A stretch of 64,000 nt of DNA from Plantactinospora soyae (lineage in GTDB: Bacteria; Actinomycetota; Actinomycetes; Mycobacteriales; Micromonosporaceae): the NCBI RefSeq assembly GCF_014874095.1, contig NZ_JADBEB010000001.1, forward strand, positions 1,054,001 to 1,118,000, given 5' to 3'. The translations under genes and the position numbers were made by a program. Within the stretch, counting starts at the first letter, position 1, and each line of letters opens with the position of its first letter. Below are positions 42,727 through 51,098 of the stretch, in pieces. The notes below the pieces were generated by a model. That model did not search any database. It was not told the origin of the DNA and saw only the letters and a program-made list of their open reading frames with translations.

Positions 42727-44795
42727 GACCGGTCCCACGCCCACGGCGGTACGGCCGGCGCCGCCGCCGTCCGGGTACCGACCGCCCGGGCCCGCAGCGC
42801 CGTCCAGGCCCGGCGCAGGTCCCCCGCGCCGATCTCGTCGATCGAGTCGACGAACCCGCCCACCCCGATCCCGACCGGTACGGCCAGGTGCAGTTCGCCG
42901 CCCTTGTGCGGCAGTACGTGGGTCCGCAGCGCCCGCCACAACTCCCCGGCCGCACAGCAGTCGTCGTACGTCGGCAGCCCGATCCGGCGCAGCAGCGTCT
43001 CGGCGCGGTCGGCGACGGTCCGGGGCAGCCGGCCGGCGCTGACCCCGAGGCGACAGGAGAGCGCCATCCCGATCGCGACCGCCTCGCCGTGCCGGAGCCG
43101 GTAGTCGGACCGCTCCTCCAGCACGTGGCCGAACTCGTGGCCGAAGTCCGCCAACCGGCGCAGCCGCCGCTCCCAGGGGTTCTCCTCCAACTCGACCAGC
43201 ATCGCCGCGACGGCCCGCCGGAGCACCTCGTCGAGCACCGGGGCGCCGCCCGGGGTTCGCAGTGCGCGGTGGTGCTCCTCGACGAGGCCGTACAGCCGGG
43301 CGTCCCGGACCAGTGCGATCTTGACGATCTCGGCCAGCCCGCAGCGGAACTCGACGTCCGGCAGGGTGGTGAGGAATCCGGCGTCGCAGAGGCAGGCCAG
43401 CGGTGCGTGGTACGCGCCGAGCAGGTTCTTCCGCCCGTCCAGGTCGACGCCCACCTTCAGGCCCACGCCCGCGTCGACCAGTCCGACCAGGGTGGTCGGG
43501 ATCCGCAGGTAGGGCGTGCCGCCGGGATGGCAGGCGGCGACGTAGCCGACCAGGTCGAGCATGGTGCCACCGCCGACGGCGAGGATCCGGTCGTCCGGTC
43601 CCAGTCGCATCCGCCGGGCCGTCCGGAGCAGTTCCTCGGCGGCGTCGAGAGTCTTGCCCCGGGGCGTACTGCGAATCGGCAGCACCGTGAAGCCGCCCAG
43701 CCGGCCCTGGCGGAACCGCGCGTCCAGGGTGTCCCGGGCGGCGGCGGTGACCTTGCCGGAGTAGTCGTCCACCACCGCCAGTACCCGGGCGCCGGCCGGC
43801 AGGTAGGCCGAGAGGGCGGGGTTGCCGGGGTCGAGGACTCCGCTGGTGAAGGTGACCCGGTAGGACACCTCCCGGATCCGGTGCGCCCGGACCGACACCC
43901 GTACCGGCGTCGCCGCCTGCAACGAGATCGACGGCTGCAACAAGAACGACGCCCGGGGCGGAACCGACCCCCGGGCCCGGCTCGGCTCGGCCGCCCGCGT
44001 CGGCGGCGGCGGCCAGACGCGCGGGTCGCCGGGGGCGTACCGGTGCAGCAGCCGGGACACCGCGCCCAGCGCCGTCCGCCGGAGCAGGGACGGCGGCGGG
44101 CGGTCCGCACCCCGGTCCAGGTGCTCGGCGAGTACGTCGTCGAAGCCGGCGAGGTGACGCAGTGCCCACTCCTCGTCGGGGCGTACCGGGGTGGTGTCGG
44201 CGAGCAGGGTGTCCAGGTCGACGAGCACGAACGGGTCCCGCCCGGGAACGGCGATCGCGGGGTCGCCGGCCACCGTCCGGGCGTCCCAGTGCAGGGCGGC
44301 CAGCAGCGCCGGCAGGTCGTCGTGCACCCGTACCGCGTGGGCGTACCGGCGGTACATGGCGGCGGCCAGCGTGGTCGTGGCGGTCGCCCGGGTCCCGCCA
44401 ACGGACAGGAACGCGTCCCGGCGGCCGAGCCGGGCCGTCACGGCGGCCCGGACCACCGCCCGGACCGGCGCGGCACCGGGCAACCCGGCCAACGTCCGGC
44501 CGTCGACCGTCTGGTGGTCGTCGAGCGCGCCCCGGTCCCGCCAGTGGTCGAGGTACGCGCCGAGCCGCCGGCCCTGCTCCGGGTGGTCGCAGACGGCGAG
44601 GATCCGCCGGGCCCCGCCGAACGCCCGGAGCAGGGTGGGATTGCCCGGGCTCCACAGGTTCCGCCGGATCCGCAGTTCGAAGGTGTCGACCAGCTCGGCC
44701 CGGAACGAGTCCTTGAGCCCGTACGCGGGGCGAGCGGCGGTACGGGAAACCTCGCGGGTGCGGCCCGGAACCGTGACCGGCGTCGTCGTCGGCAT
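42723..44795 (-). CDS. Double-domain sugar phosphate cyclase (EEVS/DHQS superfamily)
   Basis: 690 residues. The C-terminal domain (about 308 to 665) is a complete cyclase: AVGGGTMLDLVGYVA (406 to 420), IPTTLVGLVDAGVGLKVGVD (432 to 451), KNLLGAYH, and metal ligands E489 (GLAEIVK), H553 (FGHEFGH) and H569 (RHGEAV). The N-terminal domain (about 31 to 230) is a degenerate copy of the NAD-binding half: AFLSVGGTRATATTTLAAAM (128 to 147) sits where the GGGT loop should be, without the metal ligands. Family members cyclise sedoheptulose 7-phosphate to valiolone-type cyclitols or form dehydroquinate. The KNLLG loop favours the sedoheptulose cyclases, though the exact product is unknown. Confidence 0.85.
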   Translation of the reverse strand: MPTTTPVTVPGRTREVSRTAARPAYGLKDSFRAELVDTFELRIRRNLWSPGNPTLLRAFGGARRILAVCDHPEQGRRLGAYLDHWRDRGALDDHQTVDGRTLAGLPGAAPVRAVVRAAVTARLGRRDAFLSVGGTRATATTTLAAAMYRRYAHAVRVHDDLPALLAALHWDARTVAGDPAIAVPGRDPFVLVDLDTLLADTTPVRPDEEWALRHLAGFDDVLAEHLDRGADRPPPSLLRRTALGAVSRLLHRYAPGDPRVWPPPPTRAAEPSRARGSVPPRASFLLQPSISLQAATPVRVSVRAHRIREVSYRVTFTSGVLDPGNPALSAYLPAGARVLAVVDDYSGKVTAAARDTLDARFRQGRLGGFTVLPIRSTPRGKTLDAAEELLRTARRMRLGPDDRILAVGGGTMLDLVGYVAACHPGGTPYLRIPTTLVGLVDAGVGLKVGVDLDGRKNLLGAYHAPLACLCDAGFLTTLPDVEFRCGLAEIVKIALVRDARLYGLVEEHHRALRTPGGAPVLDEVLRRAVAAMLVELEENPWERRLRRLADFGHEFGHVLEERSDYRLRHGEAVAIGMALSCRLGVSAGRLPRTVADRAETLLRRIGLPTYDDCCAAGELWRALRTHVLPHKGGELHLAVPVGIGVGGFVDSIDEIGAGDLRRAWTALRARAVGTRTAAAPAVPPWAWDRS

Positions 44796-44799
44796 CGAC

Positions 44800-46296
44800 T
44801 CAGACCGGAGTCGGCTGGGCGCAGGCCCGTCGCAGCAGGTCGACCAGCGGCTGGCGCGGTCGGCACTGGTCGAACCGGAACGAACGCATCATCTCGTCGA
44901 TCGCCGACTCGTCCATGCCCCGGAACAGCCCACCGAACTCGGGCAGCAGGGCCTCGGCGAACAGGATCTGCGGCACCAGCCGTCCGATCAGGAACTCGCT
45001 GCCGAACGGGAACGGCAGGTAGTCGGGGAACTCGGCGGCGAAGAGTTCCGTGAGCGGCCGCATGACCTGCTGGATGTGATCGTGCCGGCCACCCCACAGG
45101 TCGACGCCGAGCCGGGCCTTCTTCTCCAGCACGGGTCGGATCCGGCGCATCCAGGCACTCTCCGGGTCGACGGTCAACGGCGCCGCCACCCCGATGTCCT
45201 TGTACGGCCAGAACGCCCAGTTGGCCCGGTGCCGGGTGTAGATCTCGAACTGGTCGGCGAGCAGGTCCAGCCGCATCCGGTCGCGCTCGGCGTCCCCGGT
45301 GAAGACCACGTTGAACTCGCCGACGTAGACCGGGGTGCCGGTGCGCAGCATGTACTCGCTGCGCTTGAGATAGGTCCGCTCCAGCACGTCCGCGTCGAAG
45401 TACTGGTCGCGGGACTGGTCCGGCAGCAGGATGCCGTGCTCGTAGCCGACCCCGTCCGGCGACTCCCAGACGTGGGTCAGGTGCGCCACGCCCGGGTACC
45501 GGCCGTCCGGTACGTACCCGGGCGGCGCGTAGTCGTGGTGCGAGTAGACGACGTTCGGCAGCGGGTCGCCGTACACCTCGAAGTCGTTGGAGTAGCGGTT
45601 CCCCTCCAGTACGACGATGTGCCGGGGGTCGATCTCGCGGATCGCCTCGACCAGCCGGCGCGAGTACGGCCCGATCACCTCGCCGGTCGGGTCCGCCGGC
45701 TCGTTGACCGGGTTGTACGCGGCCACCCACGGGTTGTCCCGGTAGCGGCGGGCGATCTCCCGCCAGAGGTGTACGACCCGGTCCTGGAAGTGCGGATGCT
45801 GCCAGAACTGGGCCACGTGGGTGGGGTTGTCGCTGTGCCAGTCCTGGTTCTGCCATCCGGGCAGCGCGTGCAGGTCGATGATGGTGCGTACGCCCTGCCC
45901 GGCGAGCAGTTCGATCGCCCGGTCCAGGTGGTGGAAGCCGGACTCCTTGAGCTCGAACGGCCGCTGGTCGTCCTCCAGGTGGCGGTAGTTGACCGGGATC
46001 CGAACCACGTTGCAGCCGAGCCCGGCGATGAACCGGGCGTCGTCGGCGGTGAAGAAGTGCTCCAGGAACCGGTCGAAGAAGAACTCCGCCCGCTCGGGGC
46101 CGAGCACGTCCCGTACGGCGCCCCGCATGCCCTGCTCGTACGCCGGGAAACCGGTCATCCAGTTCTCGAAGTTGAGCCAACCGGCGAGGCCAATCCCGCG
46201 CCAGATAACCGGGCGGCCGTCGTCGTCAACTATTTGATCGCCATTGGTCCGGAGAAATCCTCCGGGGCACGCCAAAGTAAACCGGGACACGGACAT
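44800..46296 (-). CDS. Cytoplasmic glycoside hydrolase family 5
   Basis: 498 residues from ATG 46296 behind AGGGGG; an upstream ATG (46356) is possible but has no good binding site. No signal peptide is present. The (beta/alpha)8 barrel has RGIGLAGWLNFENW, VVRIPVNYRHL, DLHALPGWQNQDWHS, the acid/base E199 in AYNPVNEPAD, an HHDYAPPG segment and the nucleophile E327 in VYVGEFNV. The group includes exo-1,3-beta-glucanases and endoglucanases. As first gene of the cyclitol-type operon it may process a glycosylated intermediate or release glucose from imported beta-glucosides. It ends 4 bases before the cyclase start. Confidence 0.92.
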   Translation of the reverse strand: MSVSRFTLACPGGFLRTNGDQIVDDDGRPVIWRGIGLAGWLNFENWMTGFPAYEQGMRGAVRDVLGPERAEFFFDRFLEHFFTADDARFIAGLGCNVVRIPVNYRHLEDDQRPFELKESGFHHLDRAIELLAGQGVRTIIDLHALPGWQNQDWHSDNPTHVAQFWQHPHFQDRVVHLWREIARRYRDNPWVAAYNPVNEPADPTGEVIGPYSRRLVEAIREIDPRHIVVLEGNRYSNDFEVYGDPLPNVVYSHHDYAPPGYVPDGRYPGVAHLTHVWESPDGVGYEHGILLPDQSRDQYFDADVLERTYLKRSEYMLRTGTPVYVGEFNVVFTGDAERDRMRLDLLADQFEIYTRHRANWAFWPYKDIGVAAPLTVDPESAWMRRIRPVLEKKARLGVDLWGGRHDHIQQVMRPLTELFAAEFPDYLPFPFGSEFLIGRLVPQILFAEALLPEFGGLFRGMDESAIDEMMRSFRFDQCRPRQPLVDLLRRACAQPTPV

Positions 46297-46357
46297 GCCA
46301 CCCCCTGCCTTTCCCCTAGTCGGGTGCATTGCCCGTTCGGATCGATATTGACTCAAT

Positions 46358-46376
46358 ACGATTTAAGGACAATCGT
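46358..46376. promoter_or_regulatory. AT-rich inverted repeat in the GH5 operon promoter region
   Basis: ACGATT-TAAGGAC-AATCGT, bounded by TTGAC (46349) and GTCAA (46375), forms an interrupted palindrome about 60 bases before the GH5 start. Minus-strand TTGACG (46379 to 46374) inside it is a possible -35 box. This is among the most AT-rich stretches in the window. Confidence 0.45.
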
Positions 46377-46398
46377 CAAGAGGTGAACCATGATCAGA

Positions 46399-46412
46399 TG
46401 GATGCGCTCCCA
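46399..46412 (-). promoter_or_regulatory. LacI/CebR-type operator before the GH5-cyclase operon
   Basis: TGGATGCGCTCCCA matches the CebR palindrome TGGGAGCGCTCCCA at 12 of 14 positions, with the right half-site intact. TACGGT on the minus strand just upstream (46424 to 46419) could be a -10 box, giving the same start-proximal placement as at the other two sites. Confidence 0.6.
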
Positions 46413-46515
46413 CGGCGTACCGTAGGAGCCTGTGGGCCACCCCGGCGAGGCGCTGGATCTCGGCGAGGTCAACCGGTCCGCTGTTGCCCCCACTGATGGA
46501 GGGCGATATTTTGCC

Positions 46516-46536
46516 GTGGGATGTTAGCGATCCCAC
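46516..46536. promoter_or_regulatory. Perfect inverted repeat upstream of the small basic peptide frame
   Basis: GTGGGAT-GTTAGCG-ATCCCAC has two perfect 7-base arms with a 7-base spacer. The TTAGCG centre is also found in LacI-family sites. It ends 35 bases before the candidate peptide gene. Confidence 0.5.
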
Positions 46537-46571
46537 CCGCCGGTCCCAACCCAGGAGTCACGGGGGGAAAA

Positions 46572-46673
46572 ATGGTTTGGCCGAGCATGTTGAGGTCCGC
46601 CCTATCCTTCGTCCGCCGCTTGATCCGGCGCCGTCGAAGGAGCAACCCGCGCGACCCCTTTCTCTACAAGTGA
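46572..46673 (+). CDS. Candidate 33-residue basic peptide
   Basis: The ATG at 46572 is placed four bases after a GGGGGG run, giving a 34-codon frame ending in TGA at 46671. The product begins MVWPSMLRSALSFVRRLI, then has a run of arginines, and ends NPRDPFLYK. The amphipathic Arg-rich helix followed by a short aromatic end suggests a membrane-binding or nucleic-acid-binding peptide, or a leader for an unknown pathway. I do not recognise it. It is not tightly followed by another gene on the strand; the kinase gene starts 96 bases later. Confidence 0.4.
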   Translation: MVWPSMLRSALSFVRRLIRRRRRSNPRDPFLYK

Positions 46674-46769
46674 ACGTCGACCCGAATCCGAAAATCGGCA
46701 TGCCGTCCCGCCCCGGGTCCGAGCCGCGCGCCCGGCATCGCGGCGACCCGGCGGCATAACATCGGGCGG

Positions 46770-47924
46770 GTGGCCAGCGACCCCGATCCGCCCGGACCCG
46801 ATCCCCGGCTGCACCGGCCCCGGATCGCCACCCTGGCCGCGCTGGTCGGCACCCTGCTGACCGGTCTGGCCATGCCGGCGATCGGGCTGGCCCGGGAGTC
46901 CGATCCGACCTGGATACTGCTCGGCACGCTCGGCGTCGTGGCCTTCGCCATGGCCCAACTGGCGGCGCTGTACGTGGTGGTCACGCCCTGGCTCACCGCC
47001 TCGACCCGACACCGGTTGCTGGTCGGTTTCGCCGCGACCGCCGTCGCCTCCGTACCCCTGGTCGGCCCGGTCGGCGACGACCGGTGGGCGACCTGGGCCT
47101 GGCTCGGCGCCTCGATCGTCGGGTCCGCGCCGCTGCTGCTCCGGCGCTGGCCGGCGCTCCTGGTGATGGCGGGCACCGTCGTCGTCGCGATCGGGGTGGC
47201 CGCCTGGACCGGCGGCTCCATCCGCGACTACGCCCTGGTCACCGGCACCGTCGGCCTCGGGGTCGCCGTCGTCGGCTGGCTCCAGGTGTGGTTCTGGGAT
47301 CTCCTGGTGCACGCCCAGCGTGGCCGCACCGCCCAGGCCCGGCTGGTCGCCACGCAGGAGCGGCTACGGTTCGCCCGGGACGTACACGACCTGCTCGGAC
47401 ACAATCTCACCGTGATCGCGCTGAAGGCCGAACTCGCCTCCCGACTCGCGCCGGTGGACGCCGAACGCGCCGGCCGGGAGGCCGCCGAGGTGCAGCGGTT
47501 GGCGCTCTCGGCGCTCGCCGAGGTACGCGAGGCGGTGCACGGGTACCGGACAATCGACCTGCGTGACCAGCTCACCGCCACCGCGCAGGTGCTGCGCTCC
47601 TCCGGCGTACGGTGCACCGTGGACCAGCCGGAGGAGGAGCTGCCGCCGGAGGTCGCGAGCCAACTCGCCCCCGTACTGCGAGAGGCCAGCACCAACCTGC
47701 TGCGGCACAGCCGGGCCAGCTGGTGCACGATCGAGCTGCGGCGGGACGGCGGAAGGATCCGGATGACGGTGTCGAACGACGGGGCGGGACCGGCCGAGCC
47801 GGACCGGCACAGCTTCGGGCTGCGTGGCCTCGCCGACCGGCTGGCCGACGTCGACGGGACCCTCCGGACCGAGCACCACGACGGCGTGTTCACGGTCGAG
47901 GCCACCGTACGGGCCGCGCGATGA
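46770..47924 (+). CDS. DesK/NarX-type sensor histidine kinase
   Basis: 384 residues from GTG 46770. Five hydrophobic helices occupy about 18 to 178 and form a compact membrane sensor with almost no extracellular loop. The HisKA_3 phospho-acceptor is H206 in FARDVHDLLGHNLTV. The ATPase domain follows with ASTNLLRHSRA (N-box) and FGLRGLADRL (G-box). This is the common actinobacterial kinase paired with a NarL regulator, and the regulator gene follows with an ATGA overlap. The stimulus may be a cell-envelope or membrane state. Confidence 0.92.
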   Translation: MASDPDPPGPDPRLHRPRIATLAALVGTLLTGLAMPAIGLARESDPTWILLGTLGVVAFAMAQLAALYVVVTPWLTASTRHRLLVGFAATAVASVPLVGPVGDDRWATWAWLGASIVGSAPLLLRRWPALLVMAGTVVVAIGVAAWTGGSIRDYALVTGTVGLGVAVVGWLQVWFWDLLVHAQRGRTAQARLVATQERLRFARDVHDLLGHNLTVIALKAELASRLAPVDAERAGREAAEVQRLALSALAEVREAVHGYRTIDLRDQLTATAQVLRSSGVRCTVDQPEEELPPEVASQLAPVLREASTNLLRHSRASWCTIELRRDGGRIRMTVSNDGAGPAEPDRHSFGLRGLADRLADVDGTLRTEHHDGVFTVEATVRAAR

Positions 47925-48526
47925 TCCGGGTCCTGCTCGCCGACGACGAGGAACTGATCCGGGTCGCGGTGGCCGCCCTGCTCGACCTGGAGGCCGACCT
48001 CGAGGTCGTGGCGCAGGCGGCCGACGGTCGGGCCACGGTGCAGGCGGCCCTGGCGCACCGCCCGGACGTGGCCGTCGTCGACCTGGAGATGCCGTCGCTG
48101 GACGGCCTCGCGGTCACCGCCGAACTCGCCAAAGCACTGCCCTCCTGCGCGGTGGTGATCCTGACCGGCCGGGGAAGGCCGGCACACCTGCGCCGGGCAC
48201 TCACCACGGGCGCCCGGGGATTCCTGGCCAAGGGCGCACCCGGCGGCGCGCTCGCCGACGTCATCCGGCGGGTGCACGGCGGTGCCCGGTACGTCGACCC
48301 GGCGCTGGCGGCGGAGGCCCTCGTCGCGCCCGAGTGCCCACTGACCCCACGCGAGCTGGAGGTACTGCGGCTGGCCGGCACCGACACACCCGTCGGAGTC
48401 GTCGCCCGGCGTGCGCAACTGTCCCAGGGGACCGTCCGCAACCACCTGGCCGCGGTAGTCGGCAAGCTCGGCGTGACCAGCCGCGCGGAGGCGTACCGGA
48501 CCGCCCACGAGAACGGCTGGCTGTAA
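47921..48526 (+). CDS. NarL/LuxR-family response regulator
   Basis: 201 residues from ATG 47921, overlapping the kinase stop. The receiver has DDE at 8 to 10, acceptor D54 in VAVVDLEMPSLDG, and LTGRGRPAHLR around the switch Thr and KGAP with the conserved Lys. The C-terminal LuxR HTH is LTPRELEVLRLAG, then GVVARRAQLSQGTVRNHLAA and VVGKLGVTSRAEA. It is the cognate partner of the kinase. The genes it controls are not visible here. Confidence 0.93.
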   Translation: MIRVLLADDEELIRVAVAALLDLEADLEVVAQAADGRATVQAALAHRPDVAVVDLEMPSLDGLAVTAELAKALPSCAVVILTGRGRPAHLRRALTTGARGFLAKGAPGGALADVIRRVHGGARYVDPALAAEALVAPECPLTPRELEVLRLAGTDTPVGVVARRAQLSQGTVRNHLAAVVGKLGVTSRAEAYRTAHENGWL

Positions 48527-48554
48527 CCGGGTAGGACCGGCCCCCCGCCGTCGG

Positions 48555-48998
48555 TCAGTAGGAGCGGACGCGGGTGGGCGTCACCCGGATCACGGTGGAG
48601 AAGTCCGCGAAGGTCTCCTCGGGCGTCACGCCCGCCCACCGCATCGACTCCAGGTGCTTCGCCACGTAGGCGGAGACCTCGTCCGGGCTCAACGGTGCCG
48701 ACCCGCCCGGTGGTGCGGGATCCAGCTCGGCGACGCCCTCGATGGTGAGGACGCTGAACTCCTCCGCGTCGGCGTCGAGGTCCAGGTGCAGCGCCACCCG
48801 GGGGTTGTGCCGCAAATTGCGGACCTTCGCTATGCCGGGTTTGCTGATGACCAGGAATTTCGTCCCGTTCCACACGTACCCCACCGGCGACGTCTGCGGT
48901 TGCCCGTCGGGGTTGACCGTCGTCAGCCAGATGACCGACTGGTCCCGAAGTCGTTGCTCGGCACGGACACCTGCCTCGGCTCCGAGGTGAGGAAGCAT
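48555..48998 (-). CDS. F420-dependent PPOX-class oxidoreductase
   Basis: 147 residues. The split-barrel flavin-reductase fold is marked by VIWLTTVNPDGQPQTSPVGY, FLVISKPGIAKVRNLRHNPR and VALHLDLDADAEEFSVLTIE, the class TIGR03618-like/PPOX F420 family abundant in F420-making actinobacteria. It would transfer hydride from F420H2 to an unknown acceptor. It is convergent with the NarL gene, 28 bases apart, and its start is 58 bases from the divergent Hsp70-like gene. Confidence 0.9.
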   Translation of the reverse strand: MLPHLGAEAGVRAEQRLRDQSVIWLTTVNPDGQPQTSPVGYVWNGTKFLVISKPGIAKVRNLRHNPRVALHLDLDADAEEFSVLTIEGVAELDPAPPGGSAPLSPDEVSAYVAKHLESMRWAGVTPEETFADFSTVIRVTPTRVRSY

Positions 48999-49055
48999 CC
49001 GCGCAGTTTATGGGAGCCGGGCCGATTCTCGACAGCGTGCGGCTCCCGTACGGTG

Positions 49056-50915
49056 ATGTCCGTGGGTGGCGCAGGTGCGAGACTCGGCATCGACTTCGGC
49101 ACGTCCAACACGGTCGCGGTGCTGGCCCTACCGGGCCGGGAACCCCGACAGATGCTGTTCGACGGGTCGCCACTGCTGCGCTCGGCCGTCTGCGTCGACA
49201 CCGGGGAACGGATGCTGGTCGGCCAGGACGCCCTGCACACCTCGATCTCCTTTCCGCAGTCCTTCGAGCCGTACCCGAAGCGGTGCGTCGACGACGGCAC
49301 CGTGCTGCTCGGCGAGCGCGAGATAACCATCGAGGACCTGTTCGCCGCGCCCCTGCGACGAGTCGCGACCGAGGCCCGGCTGACCACCGGCGAACCGATC
49401 ACCGAGGCGGTGCTCACCTTCCCCGCCGCCTGGGGAACCCACCGCCGGGCCACCCTGCTGGCCGCGGCGGAGCAGGTGCTGCCGACCGTTCGCCTGGTCG
49501 CCGAGCCGGTCGCCGCCGCCAACTTCTTCGTCGAGGTGGCCGGGCGCCAGCTACCGGTCGGGCGGTGCGCGGTGGTCTACGACTTCGGTGCCGGCACCTT
49601 CGACGTCACCGTCGTACGCCGTACCGGCGACGGGTTCGAGGTGCTCGCGACCGAGGGGTTGTCCGACTGTGGCGGGCTCGACATCGACGCCGCCATCGTG
49701 GAACGGCTCGGCAGCACGATCGGGTCCGGCGACGAGTCGATGTGGGCGCGGCTGACCAGTCCGGTCACCGCCTCCGACCGGCGGGCGAGCCAGCAACTGT
49801 GGGCCAACGCGCGGGCCGGCAAGGAGATGCTGGCGCGTACCACCAGGACGGTGATCCACGTACCGCTGTTCGATGTGGAGCTGCCGCTGGGCCGCGAGGA
49901 GCTGGAGGAACTGGCCGAACCGATCATCGCGCGGACCGTGGCGACCACCCGTACGGTGCTCGGCCGGATCGAGGACGCGGAGCAGACCCTTGCCGCGATC
50001 TTCCTCTCCGGCGGCTCCAGCCGGATGCCGGCGGTCGCCTCCGCGCTGCACCGGGCGCTGGACATCACCCCGAGCGTGGTGGAACAGCCGGAACTGGTCG
50101 TGGCCGAGGGCAGTCTGCGGATTCCCGCGACAGCCACCGGATCCAGCGCCGTACCCGCTGCCGAGTCGACCTCGGTGGATGCCGGTGGAACGGCGGTGAT
50201 TGCCGGCGGAACGGCGGTGACTGCGGCTGGCACGGCGGTGATTGCCGGTGGCACGGCGGTGACTGCCGGCGGAACGGACGCTCCGGCCGGAGCGTGGACG
50301 ACGAGACTGCGGTCCCGGCCGGCCCGGGTCGCCGGGGTGGCCGTGGCGGTCGTCGGCATCCTCGGCGCGGTCGCCGCCATCGCCGCCCTGTCCGGCAACG
50401 ACGATCGGGATCAACCCGGAATCGGCGCGGCCGGTGCGGTGGCAAGCTCCTCCCCGACCGCCACGCCGACGCCGTCGGTCACGCCCACGGTGACGGCGAG
50501 CGGGGTGGACAGTTGCATGGTCGGCGTCTGGCGCGAGGTGAGCGATCAGTCGACGATCAAGATCAACGGTCGGGACGTGCAGTTCAGCGGTGCCGGCGGC
50601 ACCCTGCAGACCTACACCGCCGGCGGCAAGGTGACGCTGGACTTCAACAAGAGCAAGGACCCGGCGGCGACCGTCAGCGGCGTCAAGTGGCGACAGCGGA
50701 CCCGTGGCACCGCGTCGGCCAACGTGTACCACCGCAACGGCATCGAGTACGTCAGCAACGTGCGAGCCAAGGGATCGATAGCCCTCTACCGCGGCAGTAG
50801 CCGCAACAACAGCGTTCCGCTGACACTGATCCTGGAGCCGTCCGAATACATCTGCACCGGAAACACGATGCGGTTCTTCGGCAACGGCTCCAGCGAGTGG
50901 GTCCGGGTCCGCTGA
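49056..50915 (+). CDS. Hsp70-family protein with membrane anchor and extracellular domain
   Basis: 619 residues from ATG 49056. The first 350 residues are an Hsp70 ATPase: LGIDFGTSNTVAVL, AVVYDFGAGTFDVTVV and IFLSGGSSRMPAVASAL. The substrate-binding lid is missing. A Thr/Ala-rich linker of 7-residue repeats (about 376 to 409) precedes one membrane helix (about 426 to 448) and an extracytoplasmic C-terminal domain of about 160 residues, beta-rich, beginning near SCMVGVWREVS. This topology, ATPase inside and a sensor-like domain outside, is found in several actinobacterial Hsp70-like proteins with unclear roles. It is not a canonical DnaK. Confidence 0.88.
   Translation: MSVGGAGARLGIDFGTSNTVAVLALPGREPRQMLFDGSPLLRSAVCVDTGERMLVGQDALHTSISFPQSFEPYPKRCVDDGTVLLGEREITIEDLFAAPLRRVATEARLTTGEPITEAVLTFPAAWGTHRRATLLAAAEQVLPTVRLVAEPVAAANFFVEVAGRQLPVGRCAVVYDFGAGTFDVTVVRRTGDGFEVLATEGLSDCGGLDIDAAIVERLGSTIGSGDESMWARLTSPVTASDRRASQQLWANARAGKEMLARTTRTVIHVPLFDVELPLGREELEELAEPIIARTVATTRTVLGRIEDAEQTLAAIFLSGGSSRMPAVASALHRALDITPSVVEQPELVVAEGSLRIPATATGSSAVPAAESTSVDAGGTAVIAGGTAVTAAGTAVIAGGTAVTAGGTDAPAGAWTTRLRSRPARVAGVAVAVVGILGAVAAIAALSGNDDRDQPGIGAAGAVASSSPTATPTPSVTPTVTASGVDSCMVGVWREVSDQSTIKINGRDVQFSGAGGTLQTYTAGGKVTLDFNKSKDPAATVSGVKWRQRTRGTASANVYHRNGIEYVSNVRAKGSIALYRGSSRNNSVPLTLILEPSEYICTGNTMRFFGNGSSEWVRVR
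50181..50279. repeat. 21-bp in-frame tandem repeat in the Hsp70-like linker
   Basis: Four full copies of a unit like GCCGGCGGAACGGCGGTGAC and one partial copy encode AGGTAVI/AGGTAVT repeats. Divergence between copies is only a few bases, pointing to recent expansion. Confidence 0.9.
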
Positions 50916-51098
50916 CCCCGGTCGCCGAACTCAGGTCCTGAATAGGAATTGACTGCGGCGGCACTTCGCCGGACACCCGTCGCGAGCCGACAGGATCGCG
51001 GCACTCCCGCGCGTCCGACGTCCGCAGGGGTACGGCGGATGGGATCCGGGGCCCGCTCGGGGACAGCGACCGCGACCCGGGTGTTCTAGCGTTCCACC

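Larger units (their letters stand above)
46297..46769. other. Control region before the GH5 operon and possible peptide gene
   Basis: 473 bases. From left to right it holds an AT-rich interrupted palindrome (46358 to 46376), a LacI-type operator (46399 to 46412), a perfect 7-bp-armed palindrome (46516 to 46536) and a small candidate open frame with a strong G-rich binding site (46572 to 46673). The rest, 46674 to 46769, has no feature I can support. Confidence 0.6.

Noticed and set aside
42723-44795. Primary-metabolism 3-dehydroquinate synthase
   Set aside because: Length, duplicated domain, KNLLG loop and operon partners do not fit aroB, and no shikimate genes are near.
35651-46296. Assignment as a true acarbose or validamycin cluster
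   Set aside because: Aminotransferase, nucleotidyltransferase, pseudoglycosyltransferase and transport genes of those clusters are missing from the window.
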